From contig NZ_CP034118.1 in NCBI RefSeq assembly GCF_003856495.1, positions 1,834,182 through 1,898,181 of the forward strand: a stretch of DNA of 64,000 nucleotides. The letters run 5' to 3'. The first letter of the stretch is position 1. The number at the start of each line of letters is the position of its first letter. A program made the translations under genes and the position numbers. The notes below the pieces were generated by a model, which was given only the letters and a program-made list of their open reading frames with translations, had not been told where the DNA came from and made no database searches. This DNA comes from Staphylospora marina (lineage in GTDB: Bacteria > Bacillota > Bacilli > Thermoactinomycetales > Thermoactinomycetaceae). Shown in pieces: positions 1-8,160 of this stretch.

Positions 1-384
1 GTGTTCATCACGGACATTTCCTATTACGACACCACCTGCGTGCCGGAAGGCGGTCAGTTGATGCAGGCCGTCGCCTATCTCAACGAAGACGAGATCGCCG
101 CCAACAAAGCGGATGAAAAGGTGTCGTTGATCGAATCGGTCTACGACAAACACTTCCCCGGCTGGCGGGAACGATTGGTGGCCAAACGGGTCTCCAAAAA
201 AGCGGTCGTGCAGGAAATCAAATGCATCGATGATCAGCGGCTGATGCCGGTCAAGTTCTATAGCATGAAAAACGCCTATTTTGCCGGTGACTGGTGCCAA
301 GGAAACGGGCAGCTGTCGGAACTCTCGTTCAGCTCCGCGTATGAAGTGACCCGCCGCATCATGAAGCATCCCGTACAGGAATGA
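1..384 (+). CDS. FAD-dependent oxidoreductase, C-terminal fragment (cut by window edge)
   Basis: Only the last 127 codons are present; the window begins inside the gene, so the GTG at position 1 is not a believable start. The FAGDWCQGNGQLSELSF segment near residues 94-110 resembles the C-terminal flavin-contacting motif of amine-oxidase and phytoene-desaturase-like flavoproteins (family knowledge). The N-terminal Rossmann motif that would bind the ADP part of FAD is outside the window, so substrate and reaction cannot be told. The gene ends ten bases before a strong bidirectional terminator and has no same-strand partner downstream. A generic NAD(P)/FAD-dependent oxidoreductase call is as far as the sequence goes. 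Confidence 0.6.
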   Translation: MFITDISYYDTTCVPEGGQLMQAVAYLNEDEIAANKADEKVSLIESVYDKHFPGWRERLVAKRVSKKAVVQEIKCIDDQRLMPVKFYSMKNAYFAGDWCQGNGQLSELSFSSAYEVTRRIMKHPVQE

Positions 385-393
385 AAGTGAAAG

Positions 394-427
394 AAAAACC
401 GCGTCCATGGTATGGACGCGGTTTTTT
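394..427. terminator. Bidirectional rho-independent terminator
   Basis: A 9-bp perfect stem (CCGCGTCCA / TGGACGCGG) with a 5-base loop is flanked by an A-run on the left and six T on the right. It can end the flavoprotein gene on the plus strand and the convergent membrane-protein gene on the minus strand. Confidence 0.9.
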
Positions 428-437
428 GTCCGTGAGA

Positions 438-1007
438 TCAGGTCATCAATTCGTAAACCAGCGTGCCGAGCAACGCAAATCCGGTCGCCACGCAGGCAAA
501 CACGATCAAAAACAGCGAACGGTCTTCCAGATAGGCTTGCAACTTTTCGCTGTCCATGGTGTCGATGCGACGGCTGTTGGCCCGGAGCAGGATGTTTCCC
601 GCCACAAACAAAACCAACGGACCCAACAGGGGATACCAGACCGGCAGTCCTTCCATGAACGGATTGCCGCCTTCCCTCAGAGCGGCCTGGAGGAAGAAAA
701 GCAGGCTGAGCATCAGCAGAATCAGGGAAGAGGCGAGCCGATTCCTGTCCCACGCGCCTCCCATCTTCTCCCGTTCATACTCAGCAAGTTCCTTCATGCC
801 GGAAAACAGAAGCAGCGGCGGATGAGGATGTTTGCTCAGGAAGGACCAGATCGGAAGGACCAGCAGGAACAGGCCGATGGCCATGTAAGCCAGCCGACTC
901 TCCACCGACGTGGAAAACCACAGGAAGAAGGCGGAGTAGACCGCCAACAGGAGATTGGTCCAGATCCGTTCTTTCCGGCGAAGTTCGCCGAGGCGTTCAT
1001 CGCGCAT
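438..1007 (-). CDS. Integral membrane protein of unknown function
   Basis: A 189-residue protein with a short charged N-terminus and about five hydrophobic segments near residues 16-33, 38-57, 91-110, 122-142 and 165-187, so it should sit in the cytoplasmic membrane. The start is set at the ATG (MRDERLGELRRK) that follows AAAGGAGTGAAC; an upstream in-frame ATG ten codons earlier has no ribosome binding site. No catalytic motif or recognised family is visible. It stands alone between a terminator and holA, with 114 bases to the end of holA, and could be read through from that gene. Function is not proposed. Confidence 0.65.
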   Translation of the reverse strand: MRDERLGELRRKERIWTNLLLAVYSAFFLWFSTSVESRLAYMAIGLFLLVLPIWSFLSKHPHPPLLLFSGMKELAEYEREKMGGAWDRNRLASSLILLMLSLLFFLQAALREGGNPFMEGLPVWYPLLGPLVLFVAGNILLRANSRRIDTMDSEKLQAYLEDRSLFLIVFACVATGFALLGTLVYELMT

Positions 1008-1121
1008 GGTGTTCACTCCTTTGACCGGGCAGGACATCCGGAGATGATGTCGACCTATATCTTACCATACACGAATCACCGAGGCGAACCGGTTTGCCCG
1101 TGCATACCGAACACGAAGCGT

Positions 1122-2144
1122 TCACGTACCCTGATGAACGTTCAGGATGAGACGTTCGACGGCGAGAACCTTGTCCGTCCGGCCCGTTTTGATCTCCCTG
1201 TCGGCCGCGACCGCCCCCAGCAACAAGCCGCGCAGCGCTTTCTCGGAGAAGGCCTGACCCTGCCTGAGCGCCAGTTTCACCGGATACGGATGCACCTTCA
1301 GACGGGCGGCGATCTCCTTCTCCCCCAATCCTTGTCGGGCCAGCGCTTTCACCTGGAGCATCAACCGGAATTGACGGGTGATCAGCGAAAGAACGCGCAA
1401 GGGTTCCTCCCTCTGATGCAACAGATCCCGCCAAATGCGCAGCGCTTCTCCCGTTTGCCGACGGGCAATGCTCTCCGTCAATTTGAACACGTCTTGCTCC
1501 AATGTGCGCGGAACGAGGGCCGACACCGTTTTCACGTCCACTTTGCCGGCATCGCCGACGTACACGGCCAGTTTGCGACATTCATTGTCCAGCCGGCGAA
1601 GGTCGGGACCGACCAGCAAAGCCAGCTCCCGAACGGCACGGGGATCCGCTTCCACCCCCAGCTCCTTGAATCTTTGCTGCAACCACGCCAGGATCTCTTT
1701 GCCGCCGAGGGGATCGAAGCGAATGCACCGTGCGCGCAGCTCCAATTCCTTCACCGCTTTTTTCCGTTTGTCCAGTTTGTCCGAAGGGACGGTCAGAATC
1801 ACGACGCTGGTCGGAAGAGGTTGTTGAAGATAGGCAATCAAACGGTCCGGATCGTGCCCGGGACCGCCCTTTGCACGAACAGCGGTCAGGAAATGGGCAT
1901 TCTTTCCGATGATCACCCGTCGTTCGCTGAAAAACGGAGGGACTTCCGCCTCATCGATCAAATGTTGCACGGGCGTCTCGTCCAAATCCATGATGACGAC
2001 CGCTCCAGGATCTTCCGATCCGTCCCCGAGAAGCTCTCTCATCCGGTGCATCGTCTCTTCCAACAGAAAGGGTTCGTTTCCATAGAGGAAATAGACCGGA
2101 TCAATCCGGCCTTGTTTGATCTCCGCCAACACTTCCCGGCTCAT
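1122..2144 (-). CDS. holA: DNA polymerase III delta subunit
   Basis: HolA (YqeN) is the clamp-loader subunit that opens the beta sliding clamp. The 340-residue length is normal for the family. The N-terminus has the characteristic IDPVYFLYGNEPFLLEE segment of the P-loop-less AAA+ domain, followed by the helical domains; the C-terminal third (LFLQVKAL-type helices, KVHPYPVKLALRQG) is typical of the collar domain. The start is the ATG opening MSREVLAEIKQG, which has AGGGGTGG eight bases upstream; a longer frame adds 20 residues without a better site. In Bacillus holA follows comEC directly; here an ECF sigma/anti-sigma pair lies between them. Confidence 0.93.
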   Translation of the reverse strand: MSREVLAEIKQGRIDPVYFLYGNEPFLLEETMHRMRELLGDGSEDPGAVVIMDLDETPVQHLIDEAEVPPFFSERRVIIGKNAHFLTAVRAKGGPGHDPDRLIAYLQQPLPTSVVILTVPSDKLDKRKKAVKELELRARCIRFDPLGGKEILAWLQQRFKELGVEADPRAVRELALLVGPDLRRLDNECRKLAVYVGDAGKVDVKTVSALVPRTLEQDVFKLTESIARRQTGEALRIWRDLLHQREEPLRVLSLITRQFRLMLQVKALARQGLGEKEIAARLKVHPYPVKLALRQGQAFSEKALRGLLLGAVAADREIKTGRTDKVLAVERLILNVHQGT

Positions 2145-2237
2145 CGAGGCCACCACCCCTGACGCAGCACTTTTTTCCGCCCGATCTTCCATCCGGTTCC
2201 GCAATGCGGCAGGCTCTCCCGGACGTTGCGGAGAGGG

Positions 2238-2930
2238 TTACCGGTCTGTCGAATCCGTTTCCACCGTGATCCATTCCACCCTGCCGTTTGCCGGCCAGTG
2301 CAGACGGAGAACACGAGGCGATTTCCAAATCATCTCGGGCGCGGTTTTGTCCGGGAAGGCCCGACTGCGGTATTTTTCTTTTCCTTGTTTGTCCCGGACG
2401 ATCAGAACCCCTTGATCCCAAACGGCCATGAGACGCCCGTCCTCGGAAGCAACCGGCGTTGTGCCCGTCACTTGCACAAGGGGAGATCCCGAATCATTGA
2501 CGATGATCGGCGGTCCCGATTCCGTTTCCACGGATCCCTGCTCCCGGATGGAGTCTTGTCTGAACGTCGAGTATTGCCCGTCAGGCGTATCTCCCCACAC
2601 GAAGAACAGCCAACCGGCAAAGCCTGCAGCCACCACGGCCGCCGCGGGCATCCACCGTCCGCGGAACGGACGTCGGGGTTTTTTCACCGATGCCGACACA
2701 GACTTCGACGGACCGGAGTCGGCCATTTCCAACACCCTGTCCACCACGCTCACCGGCGGTTCCACTTTGGGCAAGCGGGACAGGGTTCGGGACAACTCCT
2801 CCATTTCGACGCGAAGACGGGCGTTCTCCGGAGAACCGGCGAGGGCGAATTCCAGCATTTCCTTTTCCTCGTTGCTCAAATCACCGTCCAAATCCCGCTG
2901 GATCCATTCCATCACTTTCTCATCCGCCAT
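2238..2930 (-). CDS. Anti-sigma factor, single-pass membrane protein
   Basis: A 230-residue protein whose start overlaps the end of the sigma factor gene by 19 bases, the usual sign of a translationally coupled sigma/anti-sigma pair. Residues 1-60 are a short helical anti-sigma-like region (MEWIQRDLDGDLSNEEKE), followed by a basic linker, one membrane segment near residues 93-110 (AAAVVAAGFAGWLFFVWG) and a roughly 120-residue outer domain. The His-x3-Cys-x2-Cys zinc motif common in such proteins is absent: the place where it would sit reads FALAGSPENARLR. It should hold the cognate sigma factor at the membrane until a signal at the outer domain releases it; the signal is unknown. Confidence 0.75.
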   Translation of the reverse strand: MADEKVMEWIQRDLDGDLSNEEKEMLEFALAGSPENARLRVEMEELSRTLSRLPKVEPPVSVVDRVLEMADSGPSKSVSASVKKPRRPFRGRWMPAAAVVAAGFAGWLFFVWGDTPDGQYSTFRQDSIREQGSVETESGPPIIVNDSGSPLVQVTGTTPVASEDGRLMAVWDQGVLIVRDKQGKEKYRSRAFPDKTAPEMIWKSPRVLRLHWPANGRVEWITVETDSTDR

Positions 2931-3469
2931 GCGGCCATCTCCCCTTCCCGGTATTCAGAGAGCCATTCCTTGAGGAGTTTTCTGGCACGAAACAGATGGG
3001 ACTTCACCGTTCCCACCGGCAAATCCATTGCTTCCGCGATTTCCTGATAGCTGAAATCCTGCACGTATCTCATGATCACGGCCGTTTTTTGCGGGGAAGA
3101 CAGGCGGTTGATCGCACGCTTCAAGTCATGGGCCACGGCACCCCGTTCCACTTCACGGCCGGCCCGTTCGTCTTCCCGCCACTGGTTTTCCCCGATGGGC
3201 ACGATTTTTCTCCGTTTCCGGAACAAATCCATGCACACGTTGGTCACGATTCGTTGTGCCCAAGTGTGAATGCCGGACTCCCCCTTGAACGTGGGGAGGC
3301 TCCTGTAGATCTTCAGGAGTGCCTCTTGTGTGCAGTCGAGAGCATCCTGTTCATTTCCCGTCAGATAATATGCCGTCCGATACACGGGAGTCTCGAGTTG
3401 CCGGAGCAATGCTGCCGCCGCTTCCCTGTCTCCCGCCTGCGCCTGACGGATCACATCCGCTTCGATCAC
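2912..3469 (-). CDS. ECF-type RNA polymerase sigma factor
   Basis: About 185 residues. Region 2 is seen in the YRTAYYLTGNEQDALDCTQE segment and the following TWAQRIVTNVCMDLFRKRRK; region 4 is the C-terminal helix-turn-helix (LSSPQKTAVIMRYVQDFSYQ then EIAEAMDLPVGTVKSHLFRA). A GTG start (VIEADVIRQAQ) preceded by GGGGGGA with six bases of spacing is preferred over an upstream ATG without a ribosome binding site. The gene lies 55 bases after comEC on the same strand and overlaps the anti-sigma gene, so it could be cotranscribed with comEC. Which promoters it recognises cannot be read from the window; it resembles the SigW group only in general form. Confidence 0.9.
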   Translation of the reverse strand: MIEADVIRQAQAGDREAAAALLRQLETPVYRTAYYLTGNEQDALDCTQEALLKIYRSLPTFKGESGIHTWAQRIVTNVCMDLFRKRRKIVPIGENQWREDERAGREVERGAVAHDLKRAINRLSSPQKTAVIMRYVQDFSYQEIAEAMDLPVGTVKSHLFRARKLLKEWLSEYREGEMAAWRMRK

Positions 3470-3524
3470 TTCATTCCCCCCATTCAACAGACTCCCGTCA
3501 CACGCCAATGGTTGCGATTTCGGT

Positions 3525-5933
3525 TCATTCTCCGAGTTGTGTCCGCACGTTCAGTTCATCCTTGCGGATTTCAACCGTGACGGCACCGTGCCGGTCCGTG
3601 CGGAACACGTCCACTTTGCGACTTTGCAATCTGTGCAGCACCTCCGGTGACGGATGCCCGTGGATGTTGTTGACGCCGACCGAAATGACGACGCAGGCGG
3701 GTCTGAGCCGATCCAGCCACGCTTCCCCGGTGGATGTCCGGCTGCCGTGGTGACCCGCTTTCAACACATGGACCTCCGGCAGATTCCAACGCCGCAGAAT
3801 CGCCCGCTCCGCTTCGAGATCCGCATCCCCCGTCATCAATACCCGGGTTCCGTACGCCTCCAACAGGAAAACGACGGAATGCCGATTTGATTCCGTCGAA
3901 ACGGCCGCTTCCGCCGGTTCGGGATACAGGAAGCGCCATCCCACCTCCCGATCCAACGACCACCCGGTTCCCGGACGGACGGAGAGAATGTGTGCCCCCC
4001 GATTCCTCAACTCGCCGAGCAGCAGCCTCTCTTCCTCCGTCCGGGGCGGCTGACCGCTGACAATCGCGCGGCGAACCGGAAATCGCCGGACCACTTCCCG
4101 CAATCCGCCGATGTGATCCAGATCTCCGTGCGTGATCACCAGCTCGTCGATTTGCCGGATTCCCCGGTATTTGAGGTAGGGAACGATCACGTGCTTCCCG
4201 GGATCCCAGGTCACCCGTCGCTTCCTCCATCCCTCTTTCGGGCCGAACGTTCCTCCCCCGTCCACCAAAATCACCCGGCCGCTTTCCGTTTCGATCACTG
4301 CCGCATCCCCTTGGCCCACGTCCAGAAAGGTGATGCGAACACCGTCCCCGTGGACGGGCTGCCACCATGCCCATGCCAGCACTCCGATGAAAGCAATAAC
4401 CGGCACCCGGCGGAACAACCGCCATGTTTCCCCCGCGCCCGTCCAGGTGAACCACATTGCCGCCGCGGCGACCGCGTAAAGGGGAAACCACCACGCGGGA
4501 GGGGTCGGCCAAACCGTCAAGGCGTGAGAGGTTCCGATCCAGCGCGTGGCAGCGTTCGCCAGATCGAGCAACCAACCGACGAGCCCCGCCGCCCACTGAC
4601 CCGCACCGGTGTGCAACAAGCCGATCAACAGCGCACCGGAAGCGAGAGGAAGCGCCAAGGTACCGACCAGCGGCGCCACCAGCAGATTGGCGGGAACGGA
4701 GAGCAGGGAAAATTCATTGAAATGAGAAATCACCACCGGAAAGGATGCGAGAGTGGCCATGAACGTTGCCGCCACGGCCGTTCGAACCGTCATCGGAAGC
4801 CATGGAATCCGTTCCGCCAACGGCCGGGTTCCCGTCACGATGGCCGCCGTCACGAGAAACGTCAGTTGAAAGCCGGCTTCGACGATGACAAGCGGCTCCA
4901 GCATCAACTGGGCCAGCAGTGCCAATGCCAGAAAGGACAAGGCGTCTGCCGGCTTTCCAAGCGCCATGGCCCACAGAGTCAAGCCGGCCGTGATGGCGGC
5001 ACGAACCACCGGAGGCTCCAACCCCGTGAGCGCCGCGTAGACGGGCAGAAGGAGGATCAAGATCCATGCGGCTCTTTCCCTCGTCAGCCCCAGCCGTTTC
5101 AGAAGGGCCAAAGCGGTTGCCGCCAGGATGGCCACATGCATGCCGGAGACGGACAACACATGAACAATGCCGAGTTCCCGCCAGGCTTCTTCCGTTTCCG
5201 GGCTGACCTCTCTCCGCTCGCCCAACAGGAGAGCACGAACCAGCCCGACGTGCTCTTCGGGAAACAGAAGACCGATCCGCCCGCCGAGCCACTCCCGCCA
5301 CTCATCGATCCTCACCATCGGATGACCGGGACGGACATGAAGCAATTGCACCGAACGAAGCCCCACGGCTTCCCCCGTCACCCGGATTCCCCTTCGAAGC
5401 AGCCAGGCCCGTTGATCAAATCCTCCCGGATTTCGGGGCGGGGACGGCTCCCGCAATTTCAGCTTCACCTCCATCCCCGTCTTCCGCTTCCAGGTGCCCG
5501 CCGTTTTCTGTTCCCCGGGATCGGCGAGTCGCACGCGAACCGCCAGTCGTTCCCCGGGCACCGGTGCCATCCGGGAGCCGGCGGAGATCCCCGTGACCAC
5601 AAGTTCCAACCGCAGGGAATCACCGTCCACCAACGGAGGCTCATCCATCTCTCCGCGCACGATGAACTCCTGTTCCGGATGCGCTTTCATCCACCTTTCG
5701 AGGACGGACGTCTGCGCCTCCCGTTCCCAGGAAGTGCGAACCGCTCCCGCCAACAATCCGGCCAGCAGCAGGATCAGCGGAAGAGAAGCCCGGTTTTTCC
5801 GAAAGGCCCACAGGAAGCCCGACAGCACCAACGCCAGGCCCCCCGCCCGAACGGTGACCGATCCGGCTCCCGCCAATACCGATGCGGAACCGGCGATCCA
5901 TCCGGACGCGATCCACAGGAACGGACGCTTCAT
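3525..5933 (-). CDS. comEC: DNA internalisation competence protein ComEC/Rec2
   Basis: ComEC is the membrane channel that carries single-stranded DNA into naturally competent cells. The 802-residue protein has the full three-part layout: an N-terminal DUF4131 region with an OB-like soluble part, a central multi-helix Competence domain (ALLLGERREVSPETEEAWRE then a VHVLSVSGMHVAILAA motif), and a C-terminal metallo-beta-lactamase domain with THGDLDHIGGL and a later GHHGSRTS. The start is the ATG of MKRPFLWIASG, ten bases after GGAGGG; an ATG four codons earlier abuts the ribosome binding site too closely. ComEA is encoded at 9.5-10.1 kb, separated from it by dcd, a PLP-fold gene and rocD. Confidence 0.95.
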   Translation of the reverse strand: MKRPFLWIASGWIAGSASVLAGAGSVTVRAGGLALVLSGFLWAFRKNRASLPLILLLAGLLAGAVRTSWEREAQTSVLERWMKAHPEQEFIVRGEMDEPPLVDGDSLRLELVVTGISAGSRMAPVPGERLAVRVRLADPGEQKTAGTWKRKTGMEVKLKLREPSPPRNPGGFDQRAWLLRRGIRVTGEAVGLRSVQLLHVRPGHPMVRIDEWREWLGGRIGLLFPEEHVGLVRALLLGERREVSPETEEAWRELGIVHVLSVSGMHVAILAATALALLKRLGLTRERAAWILILLLPVYAALTGLEPPVVRAAITAGLTLWAMALGKPADALSFLALALLAQLMLEPLVIVEAGFQLTFLVTAAIVTGTRPLAERIPWLPMTVRTAVAATFMATLASFPVVISHFNEFSLLSVPANLLVAPLVGTLALPLASGALLIGLLHTGAGQWAAGLVGWLLDLANAATRWIGTSHALTVWPTPPAWWFPLYAVAAAAMWFTWTGAGETWRLFRRVPVIAFIGVLAWAWWQPVHGDGVRITFLDVGQGDAAVIETESGRVILVDGGGTFGPKEGWRKRRVTWDPGKHVIVPYLKYRGIRQIDELVITHGDLDHIGGLREVVRRFPVRRAIVSGQPPRTEEERLLLGELRNRGAHILSVRPGTGWSLDREVGWRFLYPEPAEAAVSTESNRHSVVFLLEAYGTRVLMTGDADLEAERAILRRWNLPEVHVLKAGHHGSRTSTGEAWLDRLRPACVVISVGVNNIHGHPSPEVLHRLQSRKVDVFRTDRHGAVTVEIRKDELNVRTQLGE

Positions 5934-6005
5934 TCCATCCCGCATCCCTCCACGCCAATAAAAGATCCCGGCTCCCGCAAGGGGCTGAACCGGGTCATGA
6001 AGCGC

Positions 6006-6563
6006 TCAAACTCGGGGCAGGGTGATGCCGGTCTGATACTGGTATTTTCCTTGTTTCCCCCGATAGGAGATTTCACAAGCTTCGTCGCTCTCCAGGAACA
6101 AAATCTGGCACAATCCTTCATTGGAATAAATTTTGGCCGGAAGCGGCGTGGTGTTGGAAATCTCCAACGTGACGTATCCTTCCCACCCCGGCTCCAAAGG
6201 GGTTACGTTCGTGATGATGCCGCAGCGGGCATACGTGGATTTGCCCACACAAACGGCCAGCACGTTTTCGGGAATGCGGAAATATTCCACCGAACGGGCC
6301 AGCGCAAACGAGTTGGGCGGAATGATGCACACGTCGCCCTTGAAATCAATGAATGAACCGGAGTCGATCTTCTTCGGATCAATCACCGAATTCAGTGCGT
6401 TATGAAAAATTTTGTATTCATCGGCCACGCGGAGATCATACCCGTAGCTGGACAGTCCGAAGCTGACGGCTTCTCCCTTGCCCACGTTGCGATCGATGAA
6501 CGGTTCGATCATCCCGTGTTCCAGCGCCATTTTGCGAATCCACTTGTCCGATTTGATCGTCAT
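6006..6563 (-). CDS. dcd: dCTP deaminase
   Basis: Converts dCTP to dUTP and ammonia, supplying the dUMP route to thymidylate. The 185-residue length, the SSYGYDLRV segment, the [17 protein letters not shown] stretch, [10 protein letters not shown] and the [18 protein letters not shown] motif with its catalytic Glu are hallmarks of Dcd trimers. The start has GGAGAAGGAGTATCGGAAGCG upstream in spaced form. It lies 72 bases upstream of comEC on the same strand. In Bacillus the gene between comEA and comEC is comEB, a dCMP deaminase, so a different deaminase feeding the same pyrimidine step occupies a similar neighbourhood here. A bifunctional dCTP deaminase/dUTPase cannot be excluded by eye. Confidence 0.93.
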   Translation of the reverse strand: MTIKSDKWIRKMALEHGMIEPFIDRNVGKGEAVSFGLSSYGYDLRVADEYKIFHNALNSVIDPKKIDSGSFIDFKGDVCIIPPNSFALARSVEYFRIPENVLAVCVGKSTYARCGIITNVTPLEPGWEGYVTLEISNTTPLPAKIYSNEGLCQILFLESDEACEISYRGKQGKYQYQTGITLPRV

Positions 6564-6672
6564 CGCTTCCGATACTCCTTCTCCCTGCTGTTTGTCTCTT
6601 TCATTTTACATGAAGGCCGGAAAAAGACAAACGCCGCGTGGCCGGCAAATCCGCCTCCCGCCTGCTCATGCC

Positions 6673-7770
6673 TTAAGGGAGCAGAGAGTCGAGGGATTCG
6701 GACAGCGTTTGAATCAGGCCGTCCGCATCGTCGACGGCTCCCACCGACAACCGGAGCCATCCGTTTTCTTCCCGGTTTCCGTAAATTTCCGGGTCATCAA
6801 CCGGTGCAAGCATGGGCGAAACCGCCTCGAACCGCTCTCTGTCCTCCGGCCTGAGCGGGACCAGGGACAGCCTGACGGTCTTCAGCACCTGTTTCGCCCT
6901 CCGGGCCGATCCCACGTCAAACACCATCATTCCGCCGGCTCCCTCGGCCTGGGTCAGCATCACTTCATGATCCGGATGGGAGGGAAGCCCCGGATACCAC
7001 ACTCTTTGCACGACGGGATGCCGCTCCAGCCACAAAGCGACCTTTTCCGCCGTTCGGGCCGCTTGTCTCATGCGGTCGTGCAGACAAAACAGCCCCTCCC
7101 GGATCAGCAGCGACTCCACGGGATGGGGTCGTGATTGGAACAAGTCCCGCATGGCAAGCAGCGGACCGGCTCCTTCGTCATCCCTGGCCACGACGAATGC
7201 CGCGCGAACGTCGTGGCGTCCCGACAACCAGTGCGCTCCGCGATGGACCACCAGATCCGCTCCCCGTTCAATCGGGCGGTGAAAGCCGGGAGTGAGCAAC
7301 GTGTTGTCCACAATCACGCGGATTCCGGAAGATGCCGCGATCCGGCACACTTTGGACAGATCGGCCGTTTCCATCCTGGGACCCGACGGGATGTCCAGCC
7401 ACACGGCCCGCGTTTCCGGCCGGACGCTTTGCATGAGCTGTTCGGTGTCGGCCATGTTGATCCAGGAAACGGACACCCGCATGCGAGGCGCCAACTCCCG
7501 GATCAGTCGGCGCGTCATGGCCGATGTTCCTCGATCCACCAACAAATGATCCCCTTTGGAAAACAGAAGGAGAACGGTGGTGAGAGCCTGCCAGGCCGTC
7601 CCGAATGCGATCGCCCTGCTCCCACGCTCCAACCGTGCCAACCTCGCTTCCAATGATCCCGTCCATTCCGAACCCGTCCGGTTCCACTCCGTGACCGCCA
7701 TCCGCCTTCTTCCGTGTTTGCCGTTCCAATTTGCCGCGGCCGGGTTCGACCGATCCGTCTCGAAACGCAA
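6673..7770 (-). CDS. Cys/Met-metabolism PLP-fold protein lacking the PLP lysine
   Basis: The 365-residue sequence has the fold of cystathionine gamma-synthase and methionine gamma-lyase enzymes: VIVDNTLLTPGFHRPIERGA, then the LSG-HDV segment, then the C-terminal LRLSVGAVDDADGLI. In active members the PLP Schiff-base lysine sits in an HS-TKYL-GHSD context; here that segment reads VVHRGAHWLSGRHDV, placing His180 where lysine is required. The N-terminal Tyr-Gly motif that contacts the cofactor is also replaced (RGTSAMTRRL). It starts at TTG with AAGGAAGGTGA upstream. It is preceded by a complete SAM-I riboswitch, so expression should follow methionine/SAM shortage. It is probably catalytically altered or a non-enzymatic paralogue. 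Confidence 0.75.
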   Translation of the reverse strand: MRFETDRSNPAAANWNGKHGRRRMAVTEWNRTGSEWTGSLEARLARLERGSRAIAFGTAWQALTTVLLLFSKGDHLLVDRGTSAMTRRLIRELAPRMRVSVSWINMADTEQLMQSVRPETRAVWLDIPSGPRMETADLSKVCRIAASSGIRVIVDNTLLTPGFHRPIERGADLVVHRGAHWLSGRHDVRAAFVVARDDEGAGPLLAMRDLFQSRPHPVESLLIREGLFCLHDRMRQAARTAEKVALWLERHPVVQRVWYPGLPSHPDHEVMLTQAEGAGGMMVFDVGSARRAKQVLKTVRLSLVPLRPEDRERFEAVSPMLAPVDDPEIYGNREENGWLRLSVGAVDDADGLIQTLSESLDSLLP

Positions 7771-7800
7771 CCCGGTTCACCTTCCTTCGCTGTCAATCCA

Positions 7801-7972
7801 TAAAAAAAGCCCTTCTCCAGGGCAGAGAAGAGGCGGGTTTCCGGCACTCTTCCCTTATCTCCCAGAAACATCACAACCCGTTTCTGCAGGAATTGGCACC
7901 GTTCAACACCGGGGGGTGTCGTGGTTGCCGGGCTTCATAGGGCCAGTCCCTCCGCCACTCTTGATAAGAGAA
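7801..7972 (-). promoter_or_regulatory. SAM-I (S-box) riboswitch with terminator
   Basis: Read on the minus strand, the element opens with CTTATCAAGAG, continues with the GGCGGAGGGACTGGCCC and ATGAAGCCCGGCAACC segments, then GGTGCCAATTCCTGCAG, and closes with AGATAAG, which pairs back to the start (P1: 7963-7968 with 7854-7859). It has the normal compact P3. Downstream, GCC-CTTCTC pairs with GAGAAGGGC before seven T, forming the terminator that SAM binding favours. It controls the PLP-fold gene at 6673-7770. Confidence 0.95.
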
Positions 7973-8023
7973 ATCGTCCAACGGTCTTATCAGGTTTTCC
8001 GCATGTTTTCGAAGGTTGAGGAA

Positions 8024-8053
8024 ATTATATCCCTGAAGAGGACGTTCGGTCAA
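8024..8053 (-). promoter_or_regulatory. Promoter of the SAM-riboswitch transcript
   Basis: On the minus strand TTGACC (8048-8053) and a perfect TATAAT (8024-8029) are 18 bases apart, about 50 bases before the riboswitch begins. This is a good housekeeping-type promoter. Confidence 0.75.
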
Positions 8054-8065
8054 GGGGAGTATTTA

Positions 8066-8089
8066 TGCATGAGGGCGATTCCTCATGCA
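8066..8089. promoter_or_regulatory. 9-bp perfect inverted repeat between divergent promoters
   Basis: TGCATGAGG and its exact complement CCTCATGCA flank a 6-base spacer. The repeat lies between the minus-strand -35 box at 8048-8053 and the plus-strand -35 box at 8095-8100, where a dimeric repressor or activator could control both rocD and the riboswitch gene. It has no T-run, so a terminator is unlikely. The binding protein is unknown. Confidence 0.5.
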
Positions 8090-8094
8090 CTCCG

Positions 8095-8124
8095 TTGATT
8101 TTCCTTTGCCGCTTCCCGTACAAT
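8095..8124 (+). promoter_or_regulatory. Promoter of rocD
   Basis: TTGATT (8095-8100) and TACAAT (8119-8124) are separated by 18 bases, placing transcription start about 30 bases before the rocD ATG. The box spacing and the short leader fit sigma-A. Confidence 0.7.
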
Positions 8125-8160
8125 GAGAGTGTCTTGCGCCAAGCAAAAGGAGGGGTACAT

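Noticed and set aside
381-2162. 593-codon open frame on the plus strand
   Set aside because: It runs opposite the membrane-protein and holA genes, has no ribosome binding site, and its amino-acid make-up (rich in Arg, His, Gln, Pro) is that of an antisense frame in GC-rich DNA.
3990-6356. 788-codon open frame on the plus strand
   Set aside because: Antisense to comEC and dcd, both of which have intact motifs; no start signal and shadow-like composition.
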